From contig NZ_JAOQOK010000001.1 of the NCBI RefSeq assembly GCF_025961835.1, positions 2,480,001 through 2,544,000 on the forward strand: DNA of 64,000 nt, in the 5' to 3' direction. A model generated the notes under the pieces. That model saw only the letters and a program-made list of their open reading frames with translations. It made no database searches and was not told where the DNA came from. This document shows positions 1 through 9,046 of the stretch, in pieces; positions within the stretch are counted from its first letter, which is position 1; each line of letters starts with the position of its first letter. The DNA comes from Sphingobium sp. B2D3C. Lineage in GTDB: Bacteria > Pseudomonadota > Alphaproteobacteria > Sphingomonadales > Sphingomonadaceae. Position numbers and translations under genes: made by a program.

Positions 1-1
1 C

Positions 2-988
2 GACCCCGACCGCGCCGTCTCCGCGATCTTCGAAGCGCTGGACAAGGCCGGCGCCCTGATCAAGCCGCTGCGCGATCCCGCTGTTCTGCCCAAGGCCGTG
101 AAGAACCAGACCGAGATTGCCGGCCACAAGTCTGCGCAGGCGCGGGACGGCGCGGCCATGGCCAAGTTCCTCCACTGGCTGTCCATCGAAGGCCCCAAGG
201 GCGGGCAGACCGAAATCAGCGTGTCGGACCGGTTGCAGGCGTTCCGTGAAGAAACCGGCGCACTCGTGGACCTCAGCTTCGACACGATTTCCGGCTCAGG
301 CCCAAATGGCGCCATCGTCCATTACAAGGCGAGCGAGGCGACGAACCGGCCGGTTGAGGCGGGCTCGCTGCTGCTGGTCGATTCAGGCGGGCAATATCGG
401 GACGGGACGACCGATATCACCCGCACCATGGCCATCGGCACGCCCACGCAGGAGATGTGCCACCGCTTCACCTTGGTGCTCAAGGGCCATATCGCGCTCG
501 CCTGCGCGCGCTTTCCTGCCGGCACGCGCGGCAGCCAGCTCGACGTGCTCGCCCGTCAATTCCTGTGGGCCGAAGGGCTGGATTATGCCCATGGCACCGG
601 ACACGGCGTTGGCAGCTTCCTGTCGGTGCACGAAGGCCCGCAGCGCATTGCGACGTTCGGCGGCGGGGACGAACCGCTGCAACCCGGCATGATCCTCTCC
701 AACGAGCCGGGCTATTACAAGACCGGCGAATATGGCATCCGCATCGAGAACCTGGTGCTGGTGGTGGAGAGCGGCACCGGCGAAAACGACCGGCCCTTCT
801 ATGCCTTCGAGACGCTGAGCCATACGCCGATCGACCGCGCCCTCATCGCCGTCGACGGGCTGACCCCGGCTGAACGGGCCTGGGTGGACGCCTATCACGC
901 ACGCACACGGGAGATCATCGGGCCGCAGCTGGATGGCGAGGAGCTGGCATGGCTGCAGGCTGCCTGCGCGCCACTGACTGCTGACTGA
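2..988 (+). CDS. pepP: Xaa-Pro aminopeptidase (M24B), 5' truncated by window edge
   Basis: This is a metallo-aminopeptidase of the M24B (aminopeptidase P) family, which removes N-terminal residues preceding proline. The reading frame is open from base 2 without a start, so the N-terminal domain lies outside the window; an internal Met at 98 is not the true start. The visible C-terminal pita-bread domain carries the expected dinuclear metal ligands: Asp in DSGGQYRDGTTDITRT, His in HGTGHGVG, Glu in NEPGYY and Glu in IRIENL. The frame ends in TGA just before the convergent kinase gene at 997. The family is certain; the exact substrate is not. Confidence 0.93.
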   Translation, partial: DPDRAVSAIFEALDKAGALIKPLRDPAVLPKAVKNQTEIAGHKSAQARDGAAMAKFLHWLSIEGPKGGQTEISVSDRLQAFREETGALVDLSFDTISGSGPNGAIVHYKASEATNRPVEAGSLLLVDSGGQYRDGTTDITRTMAIGTPTQEMCHRFTLVLKGHIALACARFPAGTRGSQLDVLARQFLWAEGLDYAHGTGHGVGSFLSVHEGPQRIATFGGGDEPLQPGMILSNEPGYYKTGEYGIRIENLVLVVESGTGENDRPFYAFETLSHTPIDRALIAVDGLTPAERAWVDAYHARTREIIGPQLDGEELAWLQAACAPLTAD

Positions 989-996
989 CAGGGGAG

Positions 997-2502
997 TCAG
1001 GCCGCCTGCAGGCGATAGGGGATGGTCGTCGTGACCTTGAGGCCGCGCGGCAACCATTCCCGCACGAAGGTGCCGCGCAACTGGCGCTCGATGCTCAGCC
1101 GGATGAGATCGGACCCGAAGCCCTGATGATCGCCGGGCGGCGCGCTGTCGCCCTTGCTCTCCTGCCACTCCAGCCTGAGCTGTTCCGAAGATCCTGAGAT
1201 CATCAGGTCCACAAACCCTTCCGGCGAGGAGAGCGAACCATATTTGACGGCGTTGGTCGCCAGTTCGTGAAACACGAGGGCGATGGGGGTCATGTAGGTT
1301 TCGGCGAGCAGCACATCGTCGCCGCGAATGCGGATGCGCTCAATGCCCTCCAGATTATAGGCCGCGAACAATTCGCCGAGCAGCCCCTGCAACGTCAGCG
1401 TCTGCGCGCCCTCGCGCGGCTGCACATAATCATAGGCCCGCCCCAGCGCGGCAATCTGGTCGCTCATTTTCGAGCTGAAGCCCTTCAGCTCCGGAACGCC
1501 CCGGCTGGAGAGGTAGAGCAGCGAGCCGATGACGGTGAAGATGTTCTTGATGCGATGGACCAGCTCGCGCGAGAGAAGCTCCTTCTGCTCGCGCATGATC
1601 CGCTGATCGTGAATGTCCGTGCAGGTGCCGAACCAGCGCACGATGTTGCCGGCATCATCCCTGATCGGCAATGCGCGCCCGAGCGTCCAGCGATATTCGC
1701 CATCGAACCGGCGCAGGCGATATTCGATTTCATAGGGATCGCCGGTGGCCAGCGAATGGCTCCACACCTCCCATGCCTTGGCCTGATCGTCGGGATGGAA
1801 CTGGCCGTTCCAGCCGGTCCCGTCGGTCCGGCCGAGCTGCGCACCGGTAAATTCGTACCAACGCGCATTATAATAATCATGATAGCCATCGGCCCGCGTG
1901 GACCAGACCATTTGCGGCATGGCGTCGGCCAGCACCCGAAAGCGCTCCTCGCTTGCCGCCAGATCGGCTTCGGCGGCATTCTCCCAAGCCCGATGCGCGA
2001 GCATGACCCGTCGGGCCTCCAGCCGCCGCATCGTGGCTTCCGCCAAGACGGTGAGACCCTGACGTTGAATGTCGGTCAGCCCAGTGCGCGGCTCTGGTGA
2101 GATGACACAAAGCGACCCCAGCGCCTCGCCACTCTTGGATACAAGCGGCGCCCCGGCATAAAAGCGAATATGCGGTTCGCCAGTGACGAGCGGATTATCC
2201 TGAAAACGAGCGTCCTGCGTCGCGTCGCCTACGTCCATGACATCATGGCCGAGCATCGCGTGCGCGCAGAAAGACATGCTCCTGGGCGTCTCGGTGGCGT
2301 CGATCCCGGTCTTCGCCACGAACCTCTGGCGATGCTCCTCGACCAGACTGACCAGCGCGATGGGGCAGTCGCAAAGCTGGCCGGCAAACTCGACGATGCG
2401 GGTCAGTTCCTCGTCGCCGAACAGCCCGTCGATCTCATAAGCCTCAAGCGTGATGCGCTCTTCGGGCGAAACAGCGTCGCGGTTGCTCTCAGCGCTCGCC
2501 AT
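997..2502 (-). CDS. GAF-PAS-HWE/HisKA_2 sensor histidine kinase (501 aa)
   Basis: This is a soluble sensor kinase with no membrane segment. Residues about 25-165 form a GAF domain (CPIALVSLVEEHRQRFVAK, then SMSFCAHAM). Residues about 185-300 form a PAS domain ending FGTCTDIHDQ. From about 312 it has an HWE/HisKA_2 dimerisation region (ELVHRIKNIFTVIGSL, phospho-acceptor His316) followed by an ATPase domain with FHELATNAVKYG and GFGSDLI. HWE kinases of alphaproteobacteria often feed the general stress response through PhyR-like receivers, or act in light sensing, but no response regulator lies next to it. It ends face to face with the aminopeptidase gene. The ligand is unknown. Confidence 0.9.
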   Translation of the reverse strand: MASAESNRDAVSPEERITLEAYEIDGLFGDEELTRIVEFAGQLCDCPIALVSLVEEHRQRFVAKTGIDATETPRSMSFCAHAMLGHDVMDVGDATQDARFQDNPLVTGEPHIRFYAGAPLVSKSGEALGSLCVISPEPRTGLTDIQRQGLTVLAEATMRRLEARRVMLAHRAWENAAEADLAASEERFRVLADAMPQMVWSTRADGYHDYYNARWYEFTGAQLGRTDGTGWNGQFHPDDQAKAWEVWSHSLATGDPYEIEYRLRRFDGEYRWTLGRALPIRDDAGNIVRWFGTCTDIHDQRIMREQKELLSRELVHRIKNIFTVIGSLLYLSSRGVPELKGFSSKMSDQIAALGRAYDYVQPREGAQTLTLQGLLGELFAAYNLEGIERIRIRGDDVLLAETYMTPIALVFHELATNAVKYGSLSSPEGFVDLMISGSSEQLRLEWQESKGDSAPPGDHQGFGSDLIRLSIERQLRGTFVREWLPRGLKVTTTIPYRLQAA

Positions 2503-2699
2503 GGGCGCTCACAATCCGGCCTCGGCAGACGTAAGGCTGCGCGCGTGAAGAGGGCCAATATGTGAGGAGCAAGATCGTCATGGGGAGACACCCATGTAGG
2601 AACGCAAAGGCGGAAGTCCATGCGGACTTTTGCGTATCTGCGGGATTTCGTCGCAGGAAGTGTCTCTCAATCAGTCGTTTCTTGATCTCTGGCGCAGAT

Positions 2700-3320
2700 T
2701 CATCCCAACCGGCGGTCAATCCACACCACCACGGCTCCGACAAGCATGAAGCCCAAAGCGATGAGGCCCACGGTCACGCCAACCTGCGCCCAGCCGTGGC
2801 GGGAGACATCGAGGAAGGGATAGGGATAGCGCCCATCGAACTGCGCCCGCCCGATGGCATAGGCCAGATAAGCCAATGGCAGCAGCGCCCAGCGCAGCGT
2901 ATCGGCATAGACCAGCCGTCCCTTGGGCACGAACACGAGCCAGTAGAGCGCCACCGCAGGCGGGGCGATGTAATGGAGCAGGAGGTTCGAGGTCTCGGCG
3001 GGGCCGCTGAGGCTTTCCGTCGCGCGCAGCAGCACTGCATAGACGATGCCGATCAAGCCCATGGCCAGCATCACGCCCGCGAGCCGGCGGGGATGACTCG
3101 GTGCCTTCGCCCCCAGCGCCACGCCAAACAGCACCACGCAGCTGAGCAGATTGCCGATTACCGTAAAAAAGCGCAGCATCGTCCACGCGGCGGCCTGGGG
3201 TGAGCCCGTCGTCTCCAGAGAGACGGCAAAGCGGATCGAAAGTCCGGCAAAGGCGATGAGGCCGACCAGCAGCGCCGCGATGCGCGCGGACATGGACAGC
3301 GTCTTGGTGGGTGGGCGCAT
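2700..3320 (-). CDS. Pr6Pr family integral membrane protein (206 aa)
   Basis: The product has about six hydrophobic segments and resembles the bacterial Pr6Pr family, recognisable by the conserved LLLHYIAPPAVALYWLVF stretch and by FDGRYPYPFLDVSRHGW near the fifth helix. Function is unknown for the family. The frame is open further upstream, but that part is an out-of-frame read of mutM; the Met at 3320 (MRPPTKTL) lies 8 bp after the mutM stop and fits the family N-terminus. It is probably cotranscribed with mutM. Confidence 0.75.
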   Translation of the reverse strand: MRPPTKTLSMSARIAALLVGLIAFAGLSIRFAVSLETTGSPQAAAWTMLRFFTVIGNLLSCVVLFGVALGAKAPSHPRRLAGVMLAMGLIGIVYAVLLRATESLSGPAETSNLLLHYIAPPAVALYWLVFVPKGRLVYADTLRWALLPLAYLAYAIGRAQFDGRYPYPFLDVSRHGWAQVGVTVGLIALGFMLVGAVVVWIDRRLG

Positions 3321-3328
3321 CTCTCGGC

Positions 3329-4138
3329 CTAGCTCTGGCAAGTGGGGCAGTAAAAAGTGGAGCGGCCTGAATCGACCCGGCGCTTCACCGTGCCACCGCA
3401 GGGGCAGGCCAGCCCTTCCCGCCCATAGACGCGCCAGTCCTTGGCGAAATAGCCGAGCTCGCCATCCGGCCGCGCATAATCGCGCAGCGTGGAGCCGCCG
3501 GCGGCGATGGCGGCCACCAGCACCGCGCGAATGGCCTCGACCAGCCGCGCGAGCCGCGCCCGCGAGATCCGCCCCGCCGCCCGCGTCGGCGATATGCGGG
3601 CGATGTTCAGCGCCTCGCACACGTAGATGTTGCCCAGCCCGGCGATGATCCGCTGGTCCAGCAGCATCGCCTTGATCGGTGCCGCCCGCCCCTCCAGCGC
3701 CTGCGCCAGATAGTCGGCAGTCAGCGCATCGCCCAGCGGCTCGGGGCCAAGGGCAGCGAAGGGCGGGTAGGCGTCCAGCGCATCGGTTGGTGTGAGGTGC
3801 ACGAACCCGAACCGGCGCGGGTCATTGAGGGCAAGGCGGTGGGTGGCCGTCTCCAGCAGCAGATGATCGTGCTTGCCCACTTCGCTCGGGTCGATCCGCC
3901 AGCGCCCGGACATGCCGAGGTGGAAGATCATGGTGTCGCCGCGATCGGTATCGATCAGGCCATATTTGGCGCGTCGGCCCAGCCCGGTGATTCGCGCCCC
4001 GGTGAGCCGCTGGCGCAGATCGACCGGGAAGGGAAAGCGCAGGTCCGCCCGGCGCGGCTCGACCAGCGTGAGTTGCGCCCCGTCGAGCACCTGACGCAGG
4101 CCGGCAACGGTGGTTTCGACTTCGGGAAGCTCAGGCAT
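3329..4138 (-). CDS. mutM: Formamidopyrimidine-DNA glycosylase (Fpg/MutM)
   Basis: This bifunctional DNA glycosylase/AP lyase removes 8-oxoguanine and other oxidised purines. The start was set at MPELPEVETT because Pro2 (after Met removal) is the catalytic nucleophile and Glu3 the general acid; an in-frame Met 12 codons upstream is rejected for that reason. At 269 aa the length is normal. The helix-two-turn-helix region (AGLGNIYVCEALNIARISP) and the C-terminal zinc finger ending STFYCPTCQ are present. The first zinc pair is compact (CPC) rather than the usual CxxC. Confidence 0.97.
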   Translation of the reverse strand: MPELPEVETTVAGLRQVLDGAQLTLVEPRRADLRFPFPVDLRQRLTGARITGLGRRAKYGLIDTDRGDTMIFHLGMSGRWRIDPSEVGKHDHLLLETATHRLALNDPRRFGFVHLTPTDALDAYPPFAALGPEPLGDALTADYLAQALEGRAAPIKAMLLDQRIIAGLGNIYVCEALNIARISPTRAAGRISRARLARLVEAIRAVLVAAIAAGGSTLRDYARPDGELGYFAKDWRVYGREGLACPCGGTVKRRVDSGRSTFYCPTCQS

Positions 4139-4180
4139 TCCTGCAGGCATAGGCCGAGGCGCGGCCGGCGCCAACAGGCA

Positions 4181-4441
4181 TCAGAGCCAAAGTTGCCAGG
4201 GCAGGAGCAGCGGCGCGCAGAAGAGCAGCGCCAGCGCCAGCATCAGCCGCGCCTTGCCGGGCACCGCCAGCTCATCGGGCACCAGCCCATCGGGCCGCGC
4301 CCACAGGAATGGGCAGGCGAGGACAGCCAGCGCGCCCAGCCCCAGAGCCACCAGCCGAGCCCCCAGAAAAGCGCCGTCCAGCCACAGCCCCATCGCGCCA
4401 AAGGCAAAGCCGAGGGTCAGGACCCACATCAGCAGGCGCAT
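4181..4441 (-). CDS. Small hypothetical membrane protein (86 aa)
   Basis: The protein has about three hydrophobic segments (residues 3-22, 28-47 and 68-85) with short polar linkers and no motif I recognise. It sits 42 bp upstream of mutM on the same strand and could be cotranscribed with it. Codon composition (high GC at third positions) is like that of neighbouring genes, which supports coding. A start at Met5 is also possible. Confidence 0.6.
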   Translation of the reverse strand: MRLLMWVLTLGFAFGAMGLWLDGAFLGARLVALGLGALAVLACPFLWARPDGLVPDELAVPGKARLMLALALLFCAPLLLPWQLWL

Positions 4442-4555
4442 GGTCGGGGCTCTTTGCTCATGCCCTCAAAAAACGGATCGAAGCGCCGTCTCTTTAGCGA
4501 GGAACGTGCGCGAAAACCGCTGGCTCTTCGGCGGCTTTCTCCGTAGCGAAATGCC

Positions 4556-5353
4556 ATGGCTCTTCCCGATGACATCACCCTCGCCAATGCCCTTGCCGAC
4601 GCAGCGGGCGCCGCGATCCGCCCCTTTTTCCGCGCGCCTTACGATATCGAGGCCAAGGCCGATGCCTCGCCGGTAACCGAAGCCGATCGCGCGGCGGAAT
4701 TGGCGATGCGCGGCCTTCTGGACGCGCAGCGTCCGGCGGATGGCATCATCGGCGAGGAGTTCGGCACCGTTCGCGAAGGGGCATCACGCCAGTGGGTGCT
4801 CGACCCCATCGATGGCACGCGCAGCTTCATCGCGGGCCGCCCGATCTTCGGGACGCTGATTGCCTTGATGCAGGACGGCTGGCCGATCCTCGGCATCATC
4901 GATCAGCCGATCAGTGGAGAGCGCTGGGTCGGCGCCATGGGCCAGCCGACATTGTTCAACGGCAAACCCGCCCGCACGCGGCGATGTCGGGCTTTGGAAG
5001 GCGCGCAACTGGCGACCACCAGCCCCCATCTGTTCAACGCGCACGATGGCGAACATTATCTCGCGCTCGCCGCAGCCGTTGCCGGCGACCGACTGGGTCA
5101 GGGCCCGATCTATGGCGGCGACTGCTATAATTACGGCCTGCTGGCGAGCGGCCATGTCGACATCGTGTGCGAGACCGGCCTCAAGCTCCACGACTTCGCA
5201 GCGCTCGTCCCGGTGGTCGAGGGTGCCGGCGGGCACATGTGCGACTGGTTAGGCGAGCCGCTCCATGAAGCCAGCGCCGGCGACGTCATCGCCATGGGCG
5301 ACCCCGCCCGCCTCGAGGATGTCATCGGCGCCCTGTCCCATCATCAGGACTGA
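4556..5353 (+). CDS. hisN: Histidinol-phosphatase, inositol monophosphatase family
   Basis: This is a Mg-dependent phosphatase of the IMPase fold, 265 aa. Motif A is WVLDPIDGTRSFIAGRP with metal-binding Asp residues, preceded by the Glu of GEEFG. The C-terminal motif LKLHDFAALVPVVEGAGG carries the second-site Asp. The VPVVEGAGG form and the length match the HisN-type histidinol-phosphatase of alphaproteobacteria, the penultimate step of histidine synthesis, better than true inositol monophosphatase or CysQ. Substrate assignment is by similarity only. Confidence 0.85.
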   Translation: MALPDDITLANALADAAGAAIRPFFRAPYDIEAKADASPVTEADRAAELAMRGLLDAQRPADGIIGEEFGTVREGASRQWVLDPIDGTRSFIAGRPIFGTLIALMQDGWPILGIIDQPISGERWVGAMGQPTLFNGKPARTRRCRALEGAQLATTSPHLFNAHDGEHYLALAAAVAGDRLGQGPIYGGDCYNYGLLASGHVDIVCETGLKLHDFAALVPVVEGAGGHMCDWLGEPLHEASAGDVIAMGDPARLEDVIGALSHHQD

Positions 5354-5371
5354 CGGGCCAGGGCCGCGTTT

Positions 5372-5560
5372 TTAGTCGACGACCGTCCCGACCACGGCGC
5401 CAGCTGCGCCACCGACAGCCGCACCCTTGCCGACGTCATTGCCGGTCACGGCAGCCGTACCAGCGCCCGCCGCCGCGCCGATGCCGGCGCCCTTGAGGGT
5501 CGAACAACCCGAGACAGCCAACGCACTGGCCGTGATGAGGCCGATCAGAACGAGTTTCAT
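5372..5560 (-). CDS. Small glycine-zipper lipoprotein (62 aa)
   Basis: A short lipoprotein with a classic signal: MKLVLIGLITASALAVSGC, lipobox VSGC with the lipidated Cys at 19. The mature part is a glycine zipper (GAGIGAAAGAG, then GAAVGGAAGAVVG), as in small Gly-zipper proteins of the outer membrane or periplasm. Met at 5560 is chosen over an upstream in-frame start at 5602, because only the former gives a proper signal peptide. It ends convergently with hisN. Role unknown. Confidence 0.8.
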   Translation of the reverse strand: MKLVLIGLITASALAVSGCSTLKGAGIGAAAGAGTAAVTGNDVGKGAAVGGAAGAVVGTVVD

Positions 5561-5640
5561 GATGCATTCCTTCCAGCAAATTCCTGCTGAACAAATGCGC
5601 AAAGCCTCCGCGTCGTTCCCGATCGCTACGTCGCCGCTGC

Positions 5641-5991
5641 CTAGGCCTTAAGAACCGCCTGCCACTGATCGGGCTTGAAACCGACCAGCAAGGCGCTCGC
5701 TCCCGTTACCACCGGGCGCTTGATCATCGAGGGATGCTCGACCATCAGCGCGATGGCCTTGGCCTCATCGATCCCGGTCCTGGCATCATCCGGCAGTTTG
5801 CGAAAGGTCGTGCCAGCGCGGTTGAGCAGCACCTCCCACCCTGCCTGCTTTGACCAATCGGCCAGCTCTGCCGACGTCGGCGGCGTCTTTTTATAATCGC
5901 GGAAATCATGCGCGAGGCCCTGATCGTCCAGCCACTTGCGGGCCTTCTTCACCGTGTCGCAATTGGGGATGCCGTGCAGGGTCAGGGACAA
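5641..5991 (-). CDS. ArsC/Spx-family (YffB-like) protein, TTG start
   Basis: A 116-aa thioredoxin-fold protein of the ArsC/Spx/YffB family: LHGIPNCDTVKKARKWL with the single active-site type Cys near residue 10, and the C-terminal SMIKRPVV segment with the conserved Arg. Family members are arsenate reductases or glutathione-linked reductases; the lack of a second CxxC Cys argues against Spx-type redox switching. I place the start at TTG 5991 because AAGGAGAG lies 3 bp upstream and the length then fits the family; the upstream ATG at 6057 would run into the Rrf2 gene. Confidence 0.82.
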   Translation of the reverse strand: MSLTLHGIPNCDTVKKARKWLDDQGLAHDFRDYKKTPPTSAELADWSKQAGWEVLLNRAGTTFRKLPDDARTGIDEAKAIALMVEHPSMIKRPVVTGASALLVGFKPDQWQAVLKA

Positions 5992-6031
5992 TGCTCTCTC
6001 CTTGGAATACAGACTGGAAGGTCGAAAGCGA

Positions 6032-6466
6032 TCAGGCCGGTGCGCCGACTTCGGCATCCTCGAATTTGTCGGCCAGCGTCAGGCGGTCGAGGATGGCGGC
6101 GGTCTCGTCACGGACCTTGAGCATGATGCGCCGCAGCTCGCACTCATCTTCCGGCAGACAGTTCTTGCAGGGCTGGTGCGCATAGCGACTGGCGCAAGGC
6201 ACGAGGGCCAGCGCGCCGTCGGTCAGGCGGAAGATATCGCCATAGCGGATGTCGATCGGCGGCAGTGCCAGCCAGTATCCACCTTCCCGCCCCCGCCGCG
6301 TCGCCACCAGGCCCGCGCGGCTCAATTCGGACAGGATCACGGTCAGAAACTTGGCGGGAATATTCTGCGCGACCGCAATATCGGTGAGCTGGATCGGCCC
6401 CTCACCATAATGCCGCGCCAGGTGCTGGAGAGCGCGGATGGAATATCGCGTGCGTTGCGAAAGCAT
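6032..6466 (-). CDS. Rrf2-family transcriptional regulator with four Cys
   Basis: A winged-helix Rrf2 regulator, 144 aa. The N-terminal HTH (YSIRALQHLARHYGEGPIQL, then IPAKFLTVILSELSRAGLV) is typical. Cys91, Cys100, Cys103 and Cys109 (CASRY, CKNC, DEC) form a cluster-binding loop like that of IscR/RsrR/NsrR proteins, so it may sense Fe-S status, nitric oxide or redox state. It is transcribed 40 bp upstream of the ArsC-like gene, suggesting a shared transcript. Targets are unknown. Confidence 0.88.
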   Translation of the reverse strand: MLSQRTRYSIRALQHLARHYGEGPIQLTDIAVAQNIPAKFLTVILSELSRAGLVATRRGREGGYWLALPPIDIRYGDIFRLTDGALALVPCASRYAHQPCKNCLPEDECELRRIMLKVRDETAAILDRLTLADKFEDAEVGAPA

Positions 6467-6586
6467 ACCAACCTATTTGGCAGAGAATGCCGTCCGCGCA
6501 AGGGGCAAGCCCGCGCAATCGCTCGATAGCGGTTCTTTTTCAATCTCGGGAACGGGCCGTGACGCGCGCCACGGCCCTTCCGATTG

Positions 6587-7960
6587 TTAAGCGGCCTGCT
6601 TGCGTCGCTCTGCCAGCTCGTCGTTGAGCATTTCGGCCAGCAGGAAAGCCAGCTCCAGGCTCTGCGCCGCGTTGAGGCGCGGGTCGCAATGCGTGTGGTA
6701 GCGATCCGCGAGGCTCTGCTCGGTGATGTCGATCGCGCCGCCGGTGCATTCGGTGACGTTCTGGCCGGTCATCTCGGCATGGATGCCGCCGCCGAAGCTG
6801 CCCTCGGCGCGGTGCACGGCGAAGAAGCCGCGCACCTCGGCGAGGATGCGCTCGAACGGGCGCGTCTTGTAGCCATTGGCCGCCTTGATGACATTGCCGT
6901 GCATCGGGTCGCACGACCACACCACCGGATGCCCTTCACGCATCACCGCCCGCACGAGCGGGGGCAGCGCGCCCTCGATCTTGTCATGACCATAGCGCGT
7001 GATGAGCGTGATCCGCCCTGCCTCGCGGCGCGGATTCAGCGCATCGAGCAGGCGCAGCAGCACATCGGGCTGCAGGCTCGGCCCGACCTTCATGCCGATG
7101 GGATTGCCGATGCCGCGCAGATACTCGACATGGGCCGAGCCTTCGAAGCGCGTCCGGTCGCCGATCCACAGCATGTGCGCGCTGGTGTCGTACCACTGGC
7201 CGGTGAGCGAATCCTGACGGGTCAGGGCCTGCTCATAAGGCAGCAGCAGCGCCTCGTGGCTGGTGTAGAAGCTGGTGCCGCCAAGCTGGGGCACCGTGTC
7301 CGGCGAGAGACCGCAGGCCTTCATGAAATCCAGAGCTTCGCCGATGCGATCGGCCATTTCGCTGAACTTCTGGGCCCAGGGGCTGCGGCCCATGAAATCC
7401 AGCATCCAGCCATGCACCTTGTCGAGGCTGGCATAGCCGCCGGTCGAGAAGGCGCGCAGCAGGTTGAGCGTGGCGGCCGACTGATTGTAGGAGCGGATCA
7501 TGCGCGCCGGATCGGGCTCGCGGCCGTCCGCCGTGAACGCGATATCGTTCACATTATCCCCGCGATAGCTCGGCAGCTCGACGCCATCGATCGTCTCGGT
7601 CCCGGCCGAGCGCGGCTTGGCGAACTGGCCGGCCATGCGACCCACCTTCACAACCGGCAGCTTGCTGGCGAAGGTGAGCACCACCGCCATCTGCAGCAGC
7701 ACGCGGAACGTGTCGCGAATATTGTTCGGGTGGAACTCGGCGAAGGATTCGGCGCAGTCCCCGCCCTGCAGCAGGAACGCCTCGCCATTGGCGACCTTGG
7801 CCAGATCGGCCGTCAGGTTGCGGGCCTCGCCTGCAAAGACGAGCGGCGGAAAGGTCCCAAGCTGCGCCTCGGCTGCCGCGAGTGCCGCAGCATCGCGATA
7901 GATCGGCATTTGCAACCCTTCATGATCCCGCCAGCTCGCGGGCGACCATTTCGCCGTCAT
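6587..7960 (-). CDS. aroG: Class II 3-deoxy-7-phosphoheptulonate synthase
   Basis: This enzyme condenses phosphoenolpyruvate and erythrose-4-phosphate in the first step of the shikimate pathway. At 457 aa it is the plant/mycobacterial class II type, with [10 protein letters not shown] at the N-terminus, [45 protein letters not shown] and the C-terminal [15 protein letters not shown]. Start at 7960 (MTAKW) follows the family; an open frame upstream to 8050 has no family similarity. The gene stands alone, with a 447-bp upstream gap shared with the divergent yqiJ-like gene. Confidence 0.95.
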   Translation of the reverse strand: MTAKWSPASWRDHEGLQMPIYRDAAALAAAEAQLGTFPPLVFAGEARNLTADLAKVANGEAFLLQGGDCAESFAEFHPNNIRDTFRVLLQMAVVLTFASKLPVVKVGRMAGQFAKPRSAGTETIDGVELPSYRGDNVNDIAFTADGREPDPARMIRSYNQSAATLNLLRAFSTGGYASLDKVHGWMLDFMGRSPWAQKFSEMADRIGEALDFMKACGLSPDTVPQLGGTSFYTSHEALLLPYEQALTRQDSLTGQWYDTSAHMLWIGDRTRFEGSAHVEYLRGIGNPIGMKVGPSLQPDVLLRLLDALNPRREAGRITLITRYGHDKIEGALPPLVRAVMREGHPVVWSCDPMHGNVIKAANGYKTRPFERILAEVRGFFAVHRAEGSFGGGIHAEMTGQNVTECTGGAIDITEQSLADRYHTHCDPRLNAAQSLELAFLLAEMLNDELAERRKQAA

Positions 7961-8407
7961 GATATTCCAGACTCCAAGCGTGTTCGCGCCACAACATGGG
8001 GTGTGGCGGACAAGGGGCAAGCCCCTACGCGTTTGAGGGCTTTGAGGCAAGGAGGTTGGGGATAAAGGCGCGAGGATGCGCGGGCGCAGCAGCGTCGTGA
8101 CGTAAGATCAACCCGTCGCGTAGTGGGGAGATCAATCCAGTCTTCCCGCGAACAAACGGAGCGCCTGCCGCGTAACATGATCCGGAGGCCCGTAAAAACA
8201 TTAAACACATGGTGAACGGAGACACTCTAATCGTGCGGCGAAATCTTGAGAATTCAGGCCGTTTCTCGAAGTAAATGACGTCCAAATCGCCGGAACATTC
8301 AGAAAAATCGTATGATGAAGGTCCGGTTTTGCTGGATTCATAGTCGCTATCAGGCGAAATGGACTCGGGAATCGGAAACGGGGGCTGTCAAATCGACAGC
8401 GCGAATC
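7961..8407. other. Intergenic region between aroG and yqiJ-like gene (447 bp)
   Basis: This divergent gap must hold the promoters of the DAHP synthase and of the yqiJ/yqiK pair. I see no convincing coding frame. A 6-bp hairpin (GCTGTC/GACAGC, 8384-8400) lies directly upstream of the yqiJ-like start in place of an obvious Shine-Dalgarno sequence. No attenuator peptide is evident. Confidence 0.4.
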
Positions 8408-9028
8408 ATGAACCTTCTGGCTGACTATAACTGGCCATTCGCGGTATCGCTCGGCGTGATGGTTCTTCTCGCGGCCCTGCAGGTGTTTGGGCTCGGTGAC
8501 CTGTTCAGCAGCACGGAAACCGACTTGGACGCGGAATCGGGCGGAAGCCCAGCCGATGGACTGTTGAGCTTGGTCGGTGTGGGCCGCGTGCCATTCATGA
8601 TCTGGCTGGCGGTGCTCCTGCTGCTTTTCGCGGCGATCGGCGTGAGTATACAAAGCCTGGCCGGCGCCTTCCTGGGCGAGGCACTGGCTCCGTGGCTGGC
8701 AGGCCTGCTTGCCTCGATTGTAGCCCTACCAGCGACGGGAGCACTCGTGCGACCGCTCGCGCGCATCCTGCCCGGCGACGAGACGACGGCAGTAGAGATC
8801 GAATCCCTCCTTGGTCACCGCGCGAAGATTCTCACCGGTCGCGCCAGCCGCGGAAGCCCAACCCGCGCTCAGGTCATTGATCATCATGGTCAGATGCACC
8901 TTGTGATGGTGGAGCCCCATCATAGTGACACCGAAATGGGCGAAGGCGACGAAGTTCTCCTCGTGCGCCGGGAAGGAGAGCGGTTTTACGCTGTAGCCCT
9001 AGAGGAAAAACGTTTGGCGCCGATCTAA
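8408..9028 (+). CDS. yqiJ: YqiJ-like inner-membrane OB-fold protein
   Basis: A 206-aa protein with three hydrophobic segments in the first 125 residues (about 10-30, 60-85 and 95-120) and a soluble C-terminal OB-fold-like region (LLGHRAKILTGRASRGSPTR, then GEGDEVLLVRREG). This matches the YqiJ/DUF1449 family, which is encoded next to the flotillin YqiK. The 18-bp gap to the flotillin gene indicates one operon. Start at 8408 (MNLLADYNW) is preferred over 8312 because the extra N-terminus has no family character. Confidence 0.82.
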   Translation: MNLLADYNWPFAVSLGVMVLLAALQVFGLGDLFSSTETDLDAESGGSPADGLLSLVGVGRVPFMIWLAVLLLLFAAIGVSIQSLAGAFLGEALAPWLAGLLASIVALPATGALVRPLARILPGDETTAVEIESLLGHRAKILTGRASRGSPTRAQVIDHHGQMHLVMVEPHHSDTEMGEGDEVLLVRREGERFYAVALEEKRLAPI

Positions 9029-9046
9029 CGGCGAGGGGAGACTGGA

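Noticed and set aside
6584..8065. Plus-strand open frame of 493 codons
   Set aside because: Shadow of the class II DAHP synthase gene.
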